From positions 443,441 through 507,440 of the forward strand of contig KB205950.1 of NCBI GenBank assembly GCA_000328965.1: a stretch of 64,000 nucleotides of DNA, written 5' to 3'. Positions within the stretch are counted from its first letter, which is position 1. Every line of letters begins with the position of its first letter. The notes beneath the pieces are model-generated. The model searched no databases and was not told where the DNA came from. It saw only the letters and a list, made by a program, of their open reading frames with translations. Source of the DNA: Ascocoryne sarcoides NRRL 50072. Lineage: Eukaryota; Ascomycota; Leotiomycetes; Helotiales; Gelatinodiscaceae. This document shows positions 23,875 through 34,328 of the stretch, piece by piece. The position numbers and the translations under genes are program-made.

Positions 23875-26560
23875 CGTGAGATCGGTCGGCAGTCAGGAGG
23901 TTCAATTCATGGCTGGCCGTTTTATTTTTCTTTTCTTTTGGCGGGTGGTAATCGGTGGAGATCCTCGTCGTGGGGCGTCTATCGTGTCTATCGGCGTCCA
24001 GGACGGAATGGCGGGGAGGTCGCAAAAGAGGACAGCTCTCTTGGGAATCTGTTGATGGATGTGCCGTGAGTGGTGGAGCGGCTGGCCTTCAGGCGGGTAA
24101 TGTGCACCTCAACACTTCGATCCGCTGCGTCTCGGCCGTCACAGCAGCACTCGGGGGGGTCCTCTCGATTCGCTGACGGGCTGGAGCCAGAAATAGGAGA
24201 GGCAGAAGACGATTCGTCGGGATCCCGACCAGGCACGCCCAGGAAGTGCTCGATATCGGATTCACGAGAAAGCTCTCGCCGGGGAGGGGAGGCAGACGTG
24301 ATGCTGCGAGAGAGCTGCGGGTTTTCGTGTCCACCAGCCAGACAGACGGGGCTGATTCGCAGAACGATGGGATGTTCGAGAGGGTGTTGGAGGGAGACGG
24401 GTCAGCGTGGTGGTCGTGTCGGATCCGAGGCAGCACAAAGCAACAGCGACAGGAGAAGATATTCTGCAACGCGATCCTCACGACGTTGATTCAAGAAGCT
24501 CCTGGGGGGAGAAACGGAGGGCGAGTGGTGTTGACGGGGCCCAGACGGGGTGTTTAGGAGTCGGCGTCTAGTACGCATGGGGCATCTGGCGACGGCTTTC
24601 CAGCCGATAAAGTATCGATTGATAGTGAGATGTTACGGCGAACGGTTTCGCTCTTTATCTTCACCACCGGACCGCTCCCAGGCGTTGAAAGACGCCCCGT
24701 TCAGCCCCGATGGCGATATACAGTCTAGCGGCACGGATGGGCCATTTACAAGACGCTCCAGCCGTTCGCTTTGGGATGAGGCAGAGAGGAGGAGAGGATA
24801 GAGTTAGAGTTAGAGTCGTCGACCGCCAGCCTCTGTTTGCAGACATCGCATCGACCCCGTCCATCCACGCGCCCGCCGTAGCAGAAGCCTGCTACTTTTC
24901 CCGACGGCTCCAGCCCAGACGAGGACGAGCGCGACGCTGCCACCACCGCTAGAACTACACTACGACGCTGCGCTGCACTCGCGGTGGTCTGGGTGTGGTG
25001 TTGTGCGGTGTTGGATGTGCAAGTTATGTGATGGCCCACGCTTCAAGTGGACACGGACGGACAGACGGCTGAAGCTGAGCACAACAGCTGCGTCGGGACG
25101 GTCTCCGATTGAATAGCCATGATCTATCCTCCTTTTTCCTATGTCACTCTCACTCGAAGTCTCTCCAAGCCCACTGGCTGTTTGTTGCTTGCTGCTGGGA
25201 AGCTGAGAAGCTGAAGGGGTGGTCACAAAACCCTCTCATCAGCTCCCCCAGCGCTCTGTCCCTCGATCCACATCCATCGCCCTCGATCCACCCGTTTGAC
25301 TCGCCCGCTCATCCTGGATGTCTTGCGGGCCATCGCTCCATCGGATGGAGTCGAAGAATCGTTGGCTGGGCGCCGGTGATCTTCCAACCTGGAAAAGACC
25401 ACTCGGAGGGCTGCAACGTTACCGACCCTTTTGCTGGGAGGGGAGGGGGGAGCACTGGGATGCTATCAATTCCACACATTCGTCGTCGCAGGGCCATCTC
25501 GAGTCTCGACCATTTCAGCTTGCTTTCTTTGCACCTTCTCACCTTTCACCATAAATCCTACCTTGCCCGACCCTCGCCCCAACATGTCGAGACTCTCGAG
25601 GTGTAAATGCAAAACATGCCTGGCCGTTTGCGTGGTCCTGCAGCAGCTTGCCTTGCGACTCCTGCAGTCGGGGAATCCTCCACCGGCTCATAAGCAACGC
25701 CATGGACAGACGCGACGGTGTTTCGAGAAAAGCTTGGAGGGGAAACCTAAAACCCCTCCAGCTCCATGTCATGCCTGATAGGTCGATATGCACCGAATCT
25801 GCCTATACTCAACTTCCAGTGCATGAACTCTCCCAGATCTCAGGTACCAACCGTTCAAGAGCCTCGAGGGTCTGATGTATAATACTGAAAAAGGGCCGTC
25901 ACCGCGTCATCTTGTCGTGGGGGGGGTAAGTATAAGGCGCAGCGACGGCGACCTTCTCCGTCCCCTTGAAGGGTTTGCCAACAGCGACTTGGACCAATTG
26001 CTCGTGCCTGTTCGACCATCCGGACGGTTCTCCAGCATAGCCGGTCCGAGAAAGGTCCCAAGCTGCTGCAGTTGGAGCAAATCGTGCGTGCATCTTTTTT
26101 CCCAACCCAACCTGTTAAAGGCGGTGTCTGGATCCAGCAAGCCCTGTTGAGCCCAACATCGAGGATCCAGCGCATGGCGAAATGAGGGGAAGTGGACAAG
26201 AATCGCATCACGTGAGCCGCCTCGAGTGTCTCGGCTGTACCTTCGTAGACGCTCTCGCAGCAGCTTGAATAGTTGGCTCGCTTCAAGTTTGATTTACATT
26301 GATGTCGAGGGCTTGGCTGGCCAGATTCCAGGTGTCTCGGACGGACAACCAGCATTTCCGTTTTCGACATGACAACTCGTCATATACGAACTCCCCGTAC
26401 GAACCATATTCCAGATGTGCCCGATATGGTAGTCCGGCAGCAGGCGGGAGGGAGAAGCCGAGTCTATGTGTGCCCCTTGACTGCGTCGGACCGGTCTTCT
26501 GTCTTGTTTTCTTTCAATCTCATCAGCCTGAGCCGAGTTTTATAACATTCTAGGCCCGAC
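23875..26560. other. RasGEF 5' flank, GC-balanced, no gene supported
   Basis: Start of the 10.45-kb divergent interval. Many overlapping short frames occur on both strands (for example 24070-24489 + and 25855-26370 -), but they shadow each other and match no family. Most likely a long leader and promoter region of the RasGEF gene. No RNA gene recognised. Confidence 0.45.
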
Positions 26561-26610
26561 CCTTTTCTTCTTCGAGGTACAACTACCGTACGTACATGAG
26601 ATATCATCGA

Positions 26611-26650
26611 TCTCAAGGTCTCGAGGTCTCAAGGTCTCAAGGTTTCGAAG
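26611..26650. repeat. Five tandem 8-bp units (TCTCAAGG)
   Basis: Units start at 26611, 26619, 26627, 26635 and 26643. The second and fifth are diverged (TCTCGAGG, TTTCGAAG). Confidence 0.8.
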
Positions 26651-26995
26651 TAGATCGAAACACCTTCTCTCCCTTCTCATAACAATCAAACACTTTAGAG
26701 CGGCTGTGAACAGGATTCAAGTCTAGAATCAAGCTGTGCCTTGAAAATACGACATCCCGTTCCTCAGACCAAGTACTGCTCTCCCCACACGTGATAAAAA
26801 CAAGACTTTGACAGGTCTAGACCTTCACCTACAAACAGCAACCAACACTTCCGGACCCCTCCTCTTCGTTCCCGCTAGCTACAGTAGCTATCTATCCCCC
26901 ACCATCCACCCCCCACGTTAAACAACGTTCCAACCATGTACAATTCGTAGATAACCAACCATCCACCCACTGATCCATTCGTTCTCTTCTTTCCG

Positions 26996-27027
26996 TTCCT
27001 TCCTTCCTTCCTTCCTTCCTTCCTTCC
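26996..27027. repeat. TTCC microsatellite
   Basis: About eight uninterrupted TTCC/CCTT units, producing a Lys-Glu-Gly-Arg low-complexity frame on the minus strand that is not a gene. Confidence 0.85.
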
Positions 27028-27190
27028 ATCTTTAGTTTCTTCGTTCCTACGATTCCTTCCAAACCCCCACACCCCACCCCTAATCCTTCGAATCCTCGAA
27101 TAGGTAGGTGGGGGTGGGTAGGTAGGCCCGCACTACGAATAATACAGAGAATGATACAGAGAGATATAACACCGCGAATATGATATAATT

Positions 27191-28240
27191 TCATCTCTTA
27201 CCTTTTTGCTTTAAGTTTCTCGCGTTCAGTGTTTAACTAAAAGAGATAGAAATAAATAAACGAAGAGAAAAACAAAGAAAAAGAGAAATGGAATATTATA
27301 TTTATTTACTAATTACATATCTTATTTCTCCCCCCTTTTTTTCTTACTATCTTCTTTTCCTCTTTTCCCCCTCTTATCTCATCTTTTTAATTTTTATTAA
27401 ATTTTAAACTACCTTTGTCTTTTATAAAGGTAAAATATTTAAGTAGTTAAAAAGGGAAAAGAGGAAAGAAAATAAAGTGAAAAGAAACTAAAATAGAATG
27501 AAAAAATGAGAAGAAATGAGAAGAAATAAAAATGAGATAAAATTAAAATAAGCGATAATTAAAAGGTAAGAGAAAAAGAAGAGAGAAGGAAAGAAAAGAA
27601 AAGAGAGAAAGAAAAAGAAAAATATAAGAGAAAAAAGATCAGTGTTAGTATCAGAGTCTGTTGTATGTCACATGACCTGCCCCAGCTCCATATTAGCAAC
27701 TTCCTTCCCGTAGTCGTAGAACCTCAAGAATATGAACACTATATAAAGCATAGACTTGGTATAACGTACTCGGGTCTCGTGCTACAGGGTGATGTCTCTT
27801 GAACGTTATTTACCGTCTCTACCGCTTGAATCAACAACATGTGAATACTCGGGTTTGGCTTCAGAACTCAGCCTCCCAACAATAAGAAAAGAAAAGAAAA
27901 AAAGAAAAAGAGAAGGAAAGAGGAAAGGGTAGAAGAGAGGACTAAAAGAGTAAGAGGAAAATAAAAAGGGTAAAAGAAAGGGGAGAAGAGAGAGAGAGAA
28001 GAGAAAAAGAAAAGAGGGGGAAAAGGAAAAGAGAGGGAAAAAGAAGAGGAAAAGGAGGGGGGAGAGAAAGGGGAAAAGAAGAATATATTTTTAATTAGTT
28101 TATTTAGTTCTATCTCTTTTATATATATATATCCTATTTATATACTTCTTATTTATTCATATGCCTCCTATTTATATATATACGTCTCTATTATTTAAAT
28201 AACTTATCTCCTATTTATAATTTATATACCTCCCATTTAT
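27191..28240. other. AT-rich block with purine-rich strand
   Basis: From about 27190 composition drops to AT-rich, with long A/G-rich runs on the plus strand at roughly 27440-27640 and 27886-28083. A less biased segment between them (27640-27880) has ordinary composition. No frame of 60 codons or more was found on either strand here. Confidence 0.6.
27886..28083 (+). repeat. 198-bp polypurine tract
   Basis: Almost every base on the plus strand is A or G; only a handful of T and a single C interrupt it. Made of irregular AAAAG, GAGAG and AGGGG units rather than one microsatellite motif. Mirror-type purine tracts of this length can form triplex (H-DNA) structures and impede polymerases. Confidence 0.75.
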
Positions 28241-28860
28241 TTATATACCTCCCACCTATTTATATACCTCCCAACTACCCATCTACCTCCTTCTTATTCA
28301 TATACCCCTCAACTCCCTAACTAAACTAAACCAATATTAAATTCAACTGTGAAATATCTAGCTACCTCCCTCTTATTTATATACCTTCTATCTAGCCAAC
28401 CTCAACCACCCAACCACTTAACCTTAACTACCTAGGTCTCAAATAACTAACAAAGTACAGAGCAGCCAAGTAATCAAATAAGTATCAAATATAAACTAAA
28501 CGAAACTAAATCTAAATTAAATCTAAACTAAATACAACTCAAATACAACTCAAATATAACCCAAATTCAACTACCCAACTACTCAACTACCCAACCAAAT
28601 ACAACCCCAACTACCCCAACCCAACTCCCTCCCTCCCATCTATATACCCCCCAACTACCCAACTACCTCCCTCCTATTTATATACCTCCTATCTACCCAA
28701 CCTCAACTACTCAACTACCCAACCTCAACCACTCAACCACAAACTACTCAGCTACAAACCACCCAACTACAAACCAACCAACCATCAACCACCCAACCCC
28801 AACCCCTTTCCCTCCCTCCCATCTATATACCCCCAACTTCCCACCTACCCAATAACCGAA
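28090..28860. repeat. Degenerate satellite-like array (CTCCYATTTATATACC units)
   Basis: A motif close to CTCCYATYTATATACCTCC recurs irregularly, e.g. near 28160, 28222, 28246, 28262, 28370, 28630, 28672 and 28815, separated by CTACCCAACTA and ACTCAAATACA type runs. Spacing varies, so this is a decayed or slippage-generated array, not a clean tandem repeat. G is very rare on the plus strand. Confidence 0.55.
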
Positions 28861-29227
28861 TCCCAACTAAATACCCAACTCACCACCCCCAAGTCCAAAC
28901 CAAGTCCAAACCAAACCAAATCTAAACCAAACACCAAAACCATAAAATCCCCAAACCCCCAAATCTAGCCTCACTAATCCCAATCCCAATCCCAATCCCA
29001 GTCTTACTCCCATCCCAATCCCCATCTCAATCCCCATCTTCCCCCCCAAAGAAGAAGAAGAAGAAGGGAGAGTAGGTAGAAAAATTCCTCAAGTCTACCT
29101 AGTCTCTAAGAGGGGGGAGAAGGTCTCCAGTCCGGAAAACAACTCCTCGAGTATATAAGTAAAACAACCCCCCACCATCAGAATAGGTAGGTAGGTAGGT
29201 AGGGATTCATTCTACTGATAAGATCGA

Positions 29228-29278
29228 AGACTTGAAATTTGAGACTTGAGATTTAAGACTTGAGATTTAAAACTTAAG
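29228..29278. repeat. Three and a half tandem 14-bp units (AGACTTGAGATTTA)
   Basis: Units at 29228-29241, 29242-29255 and 29256-29269, then a partial unit to 29278. Units two and three are identical and the first differs at two positions. Confidence 0.8.
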
Positions 29279-29426
29279 AATGCCAACCCATTCAAACCAT
29301 TCAAACCATCTAACCCTCTTCCCTCTCATCCCTCTCATCCCACCCCATCTCTAATCCTCTGAATCCAATTAACATCCATTTTCCCCTCTCGGTCGCCTCC
29401 TCCTTTATTCTCGTGTGCTTTATCTT

Positions 29427-29456
29427 CATCTCCATCTCCATCTCCATCTCCATCTC
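29427..29456. repeat. CATCTC hexanucleotide microsatellite
   Basis: Five tandem CATCTC units. Confidence 0.85.
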
Positions 29457-29698
29457 TCACGTGCTCTCTTTTGAATTTGAAAGTCAAGGCAAGTTAAGTC
29501 GAGATGAAAACTTCGAGAAATTTCACGATTCTCATGTTCATCTTGATCTTTCGCATGCTTGATTTTATTTTTGAGGTGGGGAGTTATGAGGGAGAGGAAA
29601 GAAACGAAGAGAAAAGGATCAATGGAGAAGATAATTAATGACATTATTACTCCCACCTTCTCTTGGCTCTATTCGTCTCGTACTGAATAAGCACGTTT

Positions 29699-29790
29699 GA
29701 GTCCAAGTCAAAGTTGAAGCCAAAGTCCAAGTCAAGCCCAAGTCAAAGCCAGCCAAAGTCCAAGTCAAAGCTCAAAGTCAAAGCCCCCAA
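29699..29790. repeat. Degenerate CCAAGTCAAAG repeat
   Basis: CAAGTCAAAG-like units of 10-13 bp recur about seven times with small changes (AAGTCAAAGCC, AAGTCCAAGTC). No open frame. Confidence 0.6.
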
Positions 29791-30509
29791 AACAAAATTC
29801 CCAAACAGTTCAACTGCCGTCACCCTATCACTTACCTATCTGAGTTAAATGACCGTCGGCCGATCACCGCAGCTTACCATCTCGAAACCGTTCGAAGTAT
29901 AGATAGGGAGGGAGAGAAAAAATCATCCCGCCTCGCTTCGCTTCCCTCCGGAATATACTGTAGTATAAGAAAACAAATAAGACAAAAAAACGAAACAAAA
30001 CAAAACAAAACAAAGAAAACTCAAAACTGGCCCGGGAACGCAGCGGCGGAAGGCCGGGGAGGGAGGAGCGGGCCAGACGATTGGGCAGGAAGCGTTCCGT
30101 TGGTACGTAATCCGTGGTGATTACGGGTTTCCGATGGGAGGGAACACAAGTTCGTGTCTCGGAGCAGGGGGTGGGAGCGCGAGTGGGATGATTCTCGACC
30201 CTTTTTGTGGATGCGTTTGGAGGGGTTTGGGAATCTCAGGTGGGTTTTCTGATGACCCCAAACCCTCCTCTTCCCACTTTTTCATCACGGTGAGATTGTG
30301 ACGAGGGGGGGGGAATCCCGATGGAAGGATATTACAACCTTCGATGAGGGGCGGAAGGTTCGTGGAAAAGAGGAAGTGGAGCTGGTGGTCGCAGGCGAGG
30401 GGGCAGATGTACCGGTCGGTAAGATTCGGAATTCCTCAGTCGAGATTTTCACGAGTCCCGAGATCAGATCAGGAGCGAAGGAGGAGACCCAGACCACGGC
30501 CTCCGGGTC

Positions 30510-30612
30510 TTGCTTCTAGCCATGAGGAGGGATGGATGTTCACACGCACGGTCGCGTTTGCTTCCAGCCGTGAGAAGTGATGGATGTTCACACACACGGT
30601 CGCGTTTGCTTC
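30510..30612. repeat. 48-bp tandem repeat, two copies plus a stub
   Basis: Copies at 30510-30557 and 30558-30605 differ at five positions. A 7-base stub of a third copy follows (30606-30612). Forty-eight is a multiple of three, so the frames across it stay open, but no protein family is recognised. Confidence 0.85.
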
Positions 30613-31364
30613 ACGGGATGGGATTTCCCCTCGAGAGGCTCTCATACCGAGAGCTCCCCACCCGCCGGTTCTCTTCGGTCGCCAACCCAACATCAACAAA
30701 AGAGGTTCGTGTGGACAGCTTCGGGAAGCGGTGCAAGGAGCCCCTTTCACGCCGGGATCATTTATACAACGGCTCTCGGGGAAGGGCTTCCTAGCGTTGG
30801 CACTAGGTGTTTCGGTGGGGCGTTTGTACCTGGCATCTCGCTCGTGGGTCGGTAGTAGCGTGGATCCGACGAGCGGGGCGGCTTTCTCTCAGCATGAATC
30901 TGCTTGTTATATGAGGTCTTGGACGGTGAGGACGGGGAGGTTCGAGATCAAAGATGGAGACGGGACCGGGGGAAAAGCGGCGGTGTGGGTGGGTGGGTGA
31001 TGTGATGTGATGTGTGATGTGTGATGTTTGGGAAATGGAATGGGATCTTCGAGAGGCTCTTTGGTGATCAGGAACGGAGAAAGCGAGATTCGGGATGGAT
31101 GTTCTCGTTCTAGAAAGGATGGGTGCGGGTTCGCGCGTCTCTCAGCCGCCAGGTCCAATCATGGCGCGACAAATACGAAGCATTCGGAGGAAAAGCGGCG
31201 GGAGGATGGGAGAAGGGTTCCAGGGGACGACGATGGTGATGATAACACATCTGATAATATACAATATACATACAGTCGGTACATGCATACATACATACAT
31301 CCATACACACATACGGTACTGTACATATGGGTAGGTGAGCGGTGAGGGCGAGATCGATGGATAC

Positions 31365-31382
31365 CCGACCCGACCCGACCCG
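31365..31382. repeat. CCGAC pentanucleotide run
   Basis: Three to four tandem CCGAC units. Confidence 0.7.
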
Positions 31383-31470
31383 TAGACCGAAAGTTCCACG
31401 CGACTGGCTTAGCGCGAGAAATCAGGATCGTGACGCGTCGAGGTGGGGTCGTGATGGGGTCGTGAATGGT

Positions 31471-31573
31471 GAAGCGTGACCGCGAGAATCCCCGCCATAA
31501 AGGGAAGGAAGCGTGACCTCGAGCATCCCCGCCGTGAAGGGAAGGAAGCGTGAAGGTCCGACGCGATCCCCGC
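31471..31573. repeat. 37-bp tandem repeat, two full copies plus one diverged
   Basis: Units beginning GAAGCGTGAC start at 31471 and 31508. A third, more diverged unit beginning GAAGCGTGAA starts at 31545. All contain ATCCCCGC. Thirty-seven is not a multiple of three, arguing against a coding role. Confidence 0.75.
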
Positions 31574-31700
31574 TTCTTCACATGACACGCCTCGGGACGA
31601 GAAGGAGGACGAGAAGGAGGACGAGAAAGAGACTCACGGGTGGACTTTCGCCACGGAGGGTCGCGGATGGTGGTTCTTCGCTCCGATGGCAGAAGAAAGC

Positions 31701-31721
31701 AAGAAGCAAGAAGCAAGAAGC
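31701..31721. repeat. AAGAAGC heptanucleotide run
   Basis: Three tandem AAGAAGC units preceded by a related AGAAGAAAGC. Confidence 0.7.
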
Positions 31722-33206
31722 GAGAGAGAGATGAGGGCGCAAAATGATGACGATGACGATGGCGAATGAGAAGGACGACGACGAGAACCGGAGAGGGCCA
31801 CGGTGTTTTCGATATCCTCCCCTCGCGCCGTGGTCCCTTGCAGCCCCCATCGCCCTCGGAAATCCCATTTGTTCGGACCTCTCATATCACATCAGACAGA
31901 TATATTCTTGGACGGGCATTCCAGCCAGAGGCCGCGGAGCGCAGACGGGACAGTTGCACACTCACGCACTTGCACCACCACCCCTCGCTCTTCGCGTCGC
32001 TGCTAGAAGGGACGAGCCGACTGGAAAGAGGACTACAAGAGGAGCAGACTAGAACGAGGAGGCGAACCGGTTGGTGGGAGGGATGATGGACGATGGATGA
32101 TGGATGATGGGTGCGTGGGGTAGAGAGCGAGGATTTGACCTGCTGAGCTGGCCCTCGCCGTGCTGAAGTGTGCAAAGTGTGCTGGTGACTGCTGCGTTGT
32201 CAACAGCCTCACTATTTCCCTCCAGGCTTCCGGGATGGCATCCTCCAGACGACCCCGACCCCGACCTATTTGCAGACCTATTCGCAGACCGAGAGAAAGG
32301 AAAGAAAGAAAGCCACGGCCGCGAACGCCCCCACCCTATAGCACGGCACATATATACCGGATATGTCATGCCGTTTTACGAGAAGGAAAGGGGACATGGT
32401 ATCGCATGAAACACCCAGCAGATTGAATGATGGAATATACGACCCCTCCATCCGGTCCCGAGGAGAGAGTGGGAGGAGGAGAGGAGAGGAGAGGAGAGGA
32501 GAATAGGAGAGACGAGATGATACGAAGCACGAAGAAGCACCGCCTAGATTACTCGTACAGATACTCATGGTCGGCATCCATCGTGTCGACATACATACAT
32601 AGTACATACATCCATTCCATCCATGGCTCGTCGGTCGTGATCACCGGTGTCTGTCTCGGTGCGCGCGCATCAGATCCAGTCGATGGTCGTGCATCGTGAC
32701 CCAGCTGGATTCGGCTTCGAAGCGGGCAATGAATGGGTGAATGAATGGACGAAAGAACGAAGGGAACCCACCGAAAGGAACCCACGATGGCTTGTTCGTC
32801 GTCCACTTCCTTACTCAGTCGTTCGAACTCTCCGACCGTCGAACTCGGACGTCGCAAGGTCCCCCTTCCCCTTCCCCTTCCCCTCCCCTCCCCCTCTCCC
32901 CTTCTCTGCAGCCGGACGGAAGAGCCGGCCTGTTTGCTTGTGCTTTGGTCACTGGGTTACCTACGACTGTACAGTCCTCCGCTGTACAGTACTGTGCTGT
33001 ACTCTCGTCCGTCGTAATACACTGTTTATATCCACTATCGACCTGCGACTATAGGATCTGTTCGTGTTGTAATATATAGGATCTATTCGTGTTGTAATAT
33101 ATGGTATCCTAATCCTATACTATCCCATCCTATCCTATCCTTCCAATCCAGCATCAACACCAAAACCCCTCCGTCCCCTCCCCTCTCCTCTCTCTCTCTC
33201 CTCCTC

Positions 33207-33525
33207 NNNNNNNNNNNNNNNNNNNNNNNNNNNNNNNNNNNNNNNNNNNNNNNNNNNNNNNNNNNNNNNNNNNNNNNNNNNNNNNNNNNNNNNNNNNNNN
33301 NNNNNNNNNNNNNNNNNNNNNNNNNNNNNNNNNNNNNNNNNNNNNNNNNNNNNNNNNNNNNNNNNNNNNNNNNNNNNNNNNNNNNNNNNNNNNNNNNNNN
33401 NNNNNNNNNNNNNNNNNNNNNNNNNNNNNNNNNNNNNNNNNNNNNNNNNNNNNNNNNNNNNNNNNNNNNNNNNNNNNNNNNNNNNNNNNNNNNNNNNNNN
33501 NNNNNNNNNNNNNNNNNNNNNNNNN
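33207..33525. other. Assembly gap (319 N)
   Basis: Run of N. The left edge is a CTCCTC/CTCTCT pyrimidine tract and the right edge is soon followed by another CTCCTCCTCTTCCCCCTCCC-type tract, so slippage-prone sequence probably broke the assembly. Frames drawn through the gap are meaningless. Confidence 0.97.
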
Positions 33526-34328
33526 GATCCAGCTCGTAGAAACTCCTCCTCCTCTTCCCCCTCCCTTCCCCCTCCTCGGAAAGCCACTCGTTTGATTACT
33601 CAAACGACGCCGCTTTTATCTCCGTAACACACACACACCCCCCCCCCCCCTCCGATCCACATCTACCCATCCACATCCAACCCACCCATCCAACCCACCC
33701 ACACCCACATACATACACACACACACAACACACACACCCGCCTAACCAGGTTCACGCAATTTATATTGTATCGCATGGCCCCGCCATCTCCTTTTCCACT
33801 TCCGGTCTAGCGCCGCTCGAGCTTAACCCCCCCCCCTCCCTCCGCCTCGATGGGCGAGCCACACCTTTCTTGCGCCTCGCCCACTTCCATCTCCTTCATC
33901 CCTCTTTTCTCGTCCCTCATTCTTCCCCCCTTTTTTTTCCCACACTCTTTCACCCCTCCCCTCCCTCTCACCATCACACGCAAACCTCGTTCGAATCTCC
34001 ATCGACGACCTTCTAATCCTCCATCACCCTCATCACCCGGCGACGTACATTCCGCCTCCTAATACCCATCCTCTCTCTCCGTCGAACGCGACCGGCGACC
34101 CCGTTCTTCACCGAGAACCCGTCCCTCGTCGCGCTATCTTGGCTGCTGCCACCCATCTATACCCGCCCACAACATCGATGCGAAGAGACTCGAAACAGAT
34201 GAACAGGAGACATCGACCGAACCAAGTCACACTTTAAGCTTCACGCCCACGCTCGCGCACCAGACGATATTCAACCATCGCTCTGAGAGGAAGAAAAGGA
34301 CGAGGCACACGCATCCACACCCGACACG
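33526..34328. other. Leader/promoter region of the zinc-finger gene
   Basis: Pyrimidine-rich upstream region with a poly-C run near 33638, CA repeats at about 33700-33735, another C run near 33826 and long CT stretches to 34060. C/T-rich leaders are common in filamentous fungi. No gene supported; the frame at 33850-34062 is low complexity. Confidence 0.5.

Larger units (their letters stand above)
28861..29698. other. Low-complexity intergenic DNA with short repeats
   Basis: C/A-rich to about 29060 (CCAAAC, CAATCC runs), then mixed. Contains a GGTA run (29185-29203), the 14-bp units at 29228-29278 and a CATCTC run (29427-29456). A minus-strand frame at 29426-29656 is built over the CATCTC repeat and is not supported as a gene. 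Confidence 0.5.
29791..33206. other. GC-rich intergenic DNA upstream of the assembly gap
   Basis: From about 30020 composition turns GC-rich and many short overlapping frames appear on both strands. None matches a family, and the longest (31159-31716, minus, 185 aa) is mostly Arg/Ser/Pro low complexity running across the 37-bp repeats. Probably a far-upstream part of the zinc-finger gene's regulatory or leader region. 33110-33206 ends in C/T-only sequence at the gap. Confidence 0.45.

Noticed and set aside
25855..26370. 171-codon minus-strand frame as a gene
   Set aside because: No recognisable domain, shadowed by frames on both strands; not supported beyond length.
31159..31716. 185-codon minus-strand frame as a gene
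   Set aside because: Low complexity, runs through the 37-bp repeats, overlaps equally long frames on the other strand, and no family recognised.
33135..33603. Frames of about 150 codons across the N gap
   Set aside because: Most of their length is unknown sequence; they exist only because N cannot give a stop.
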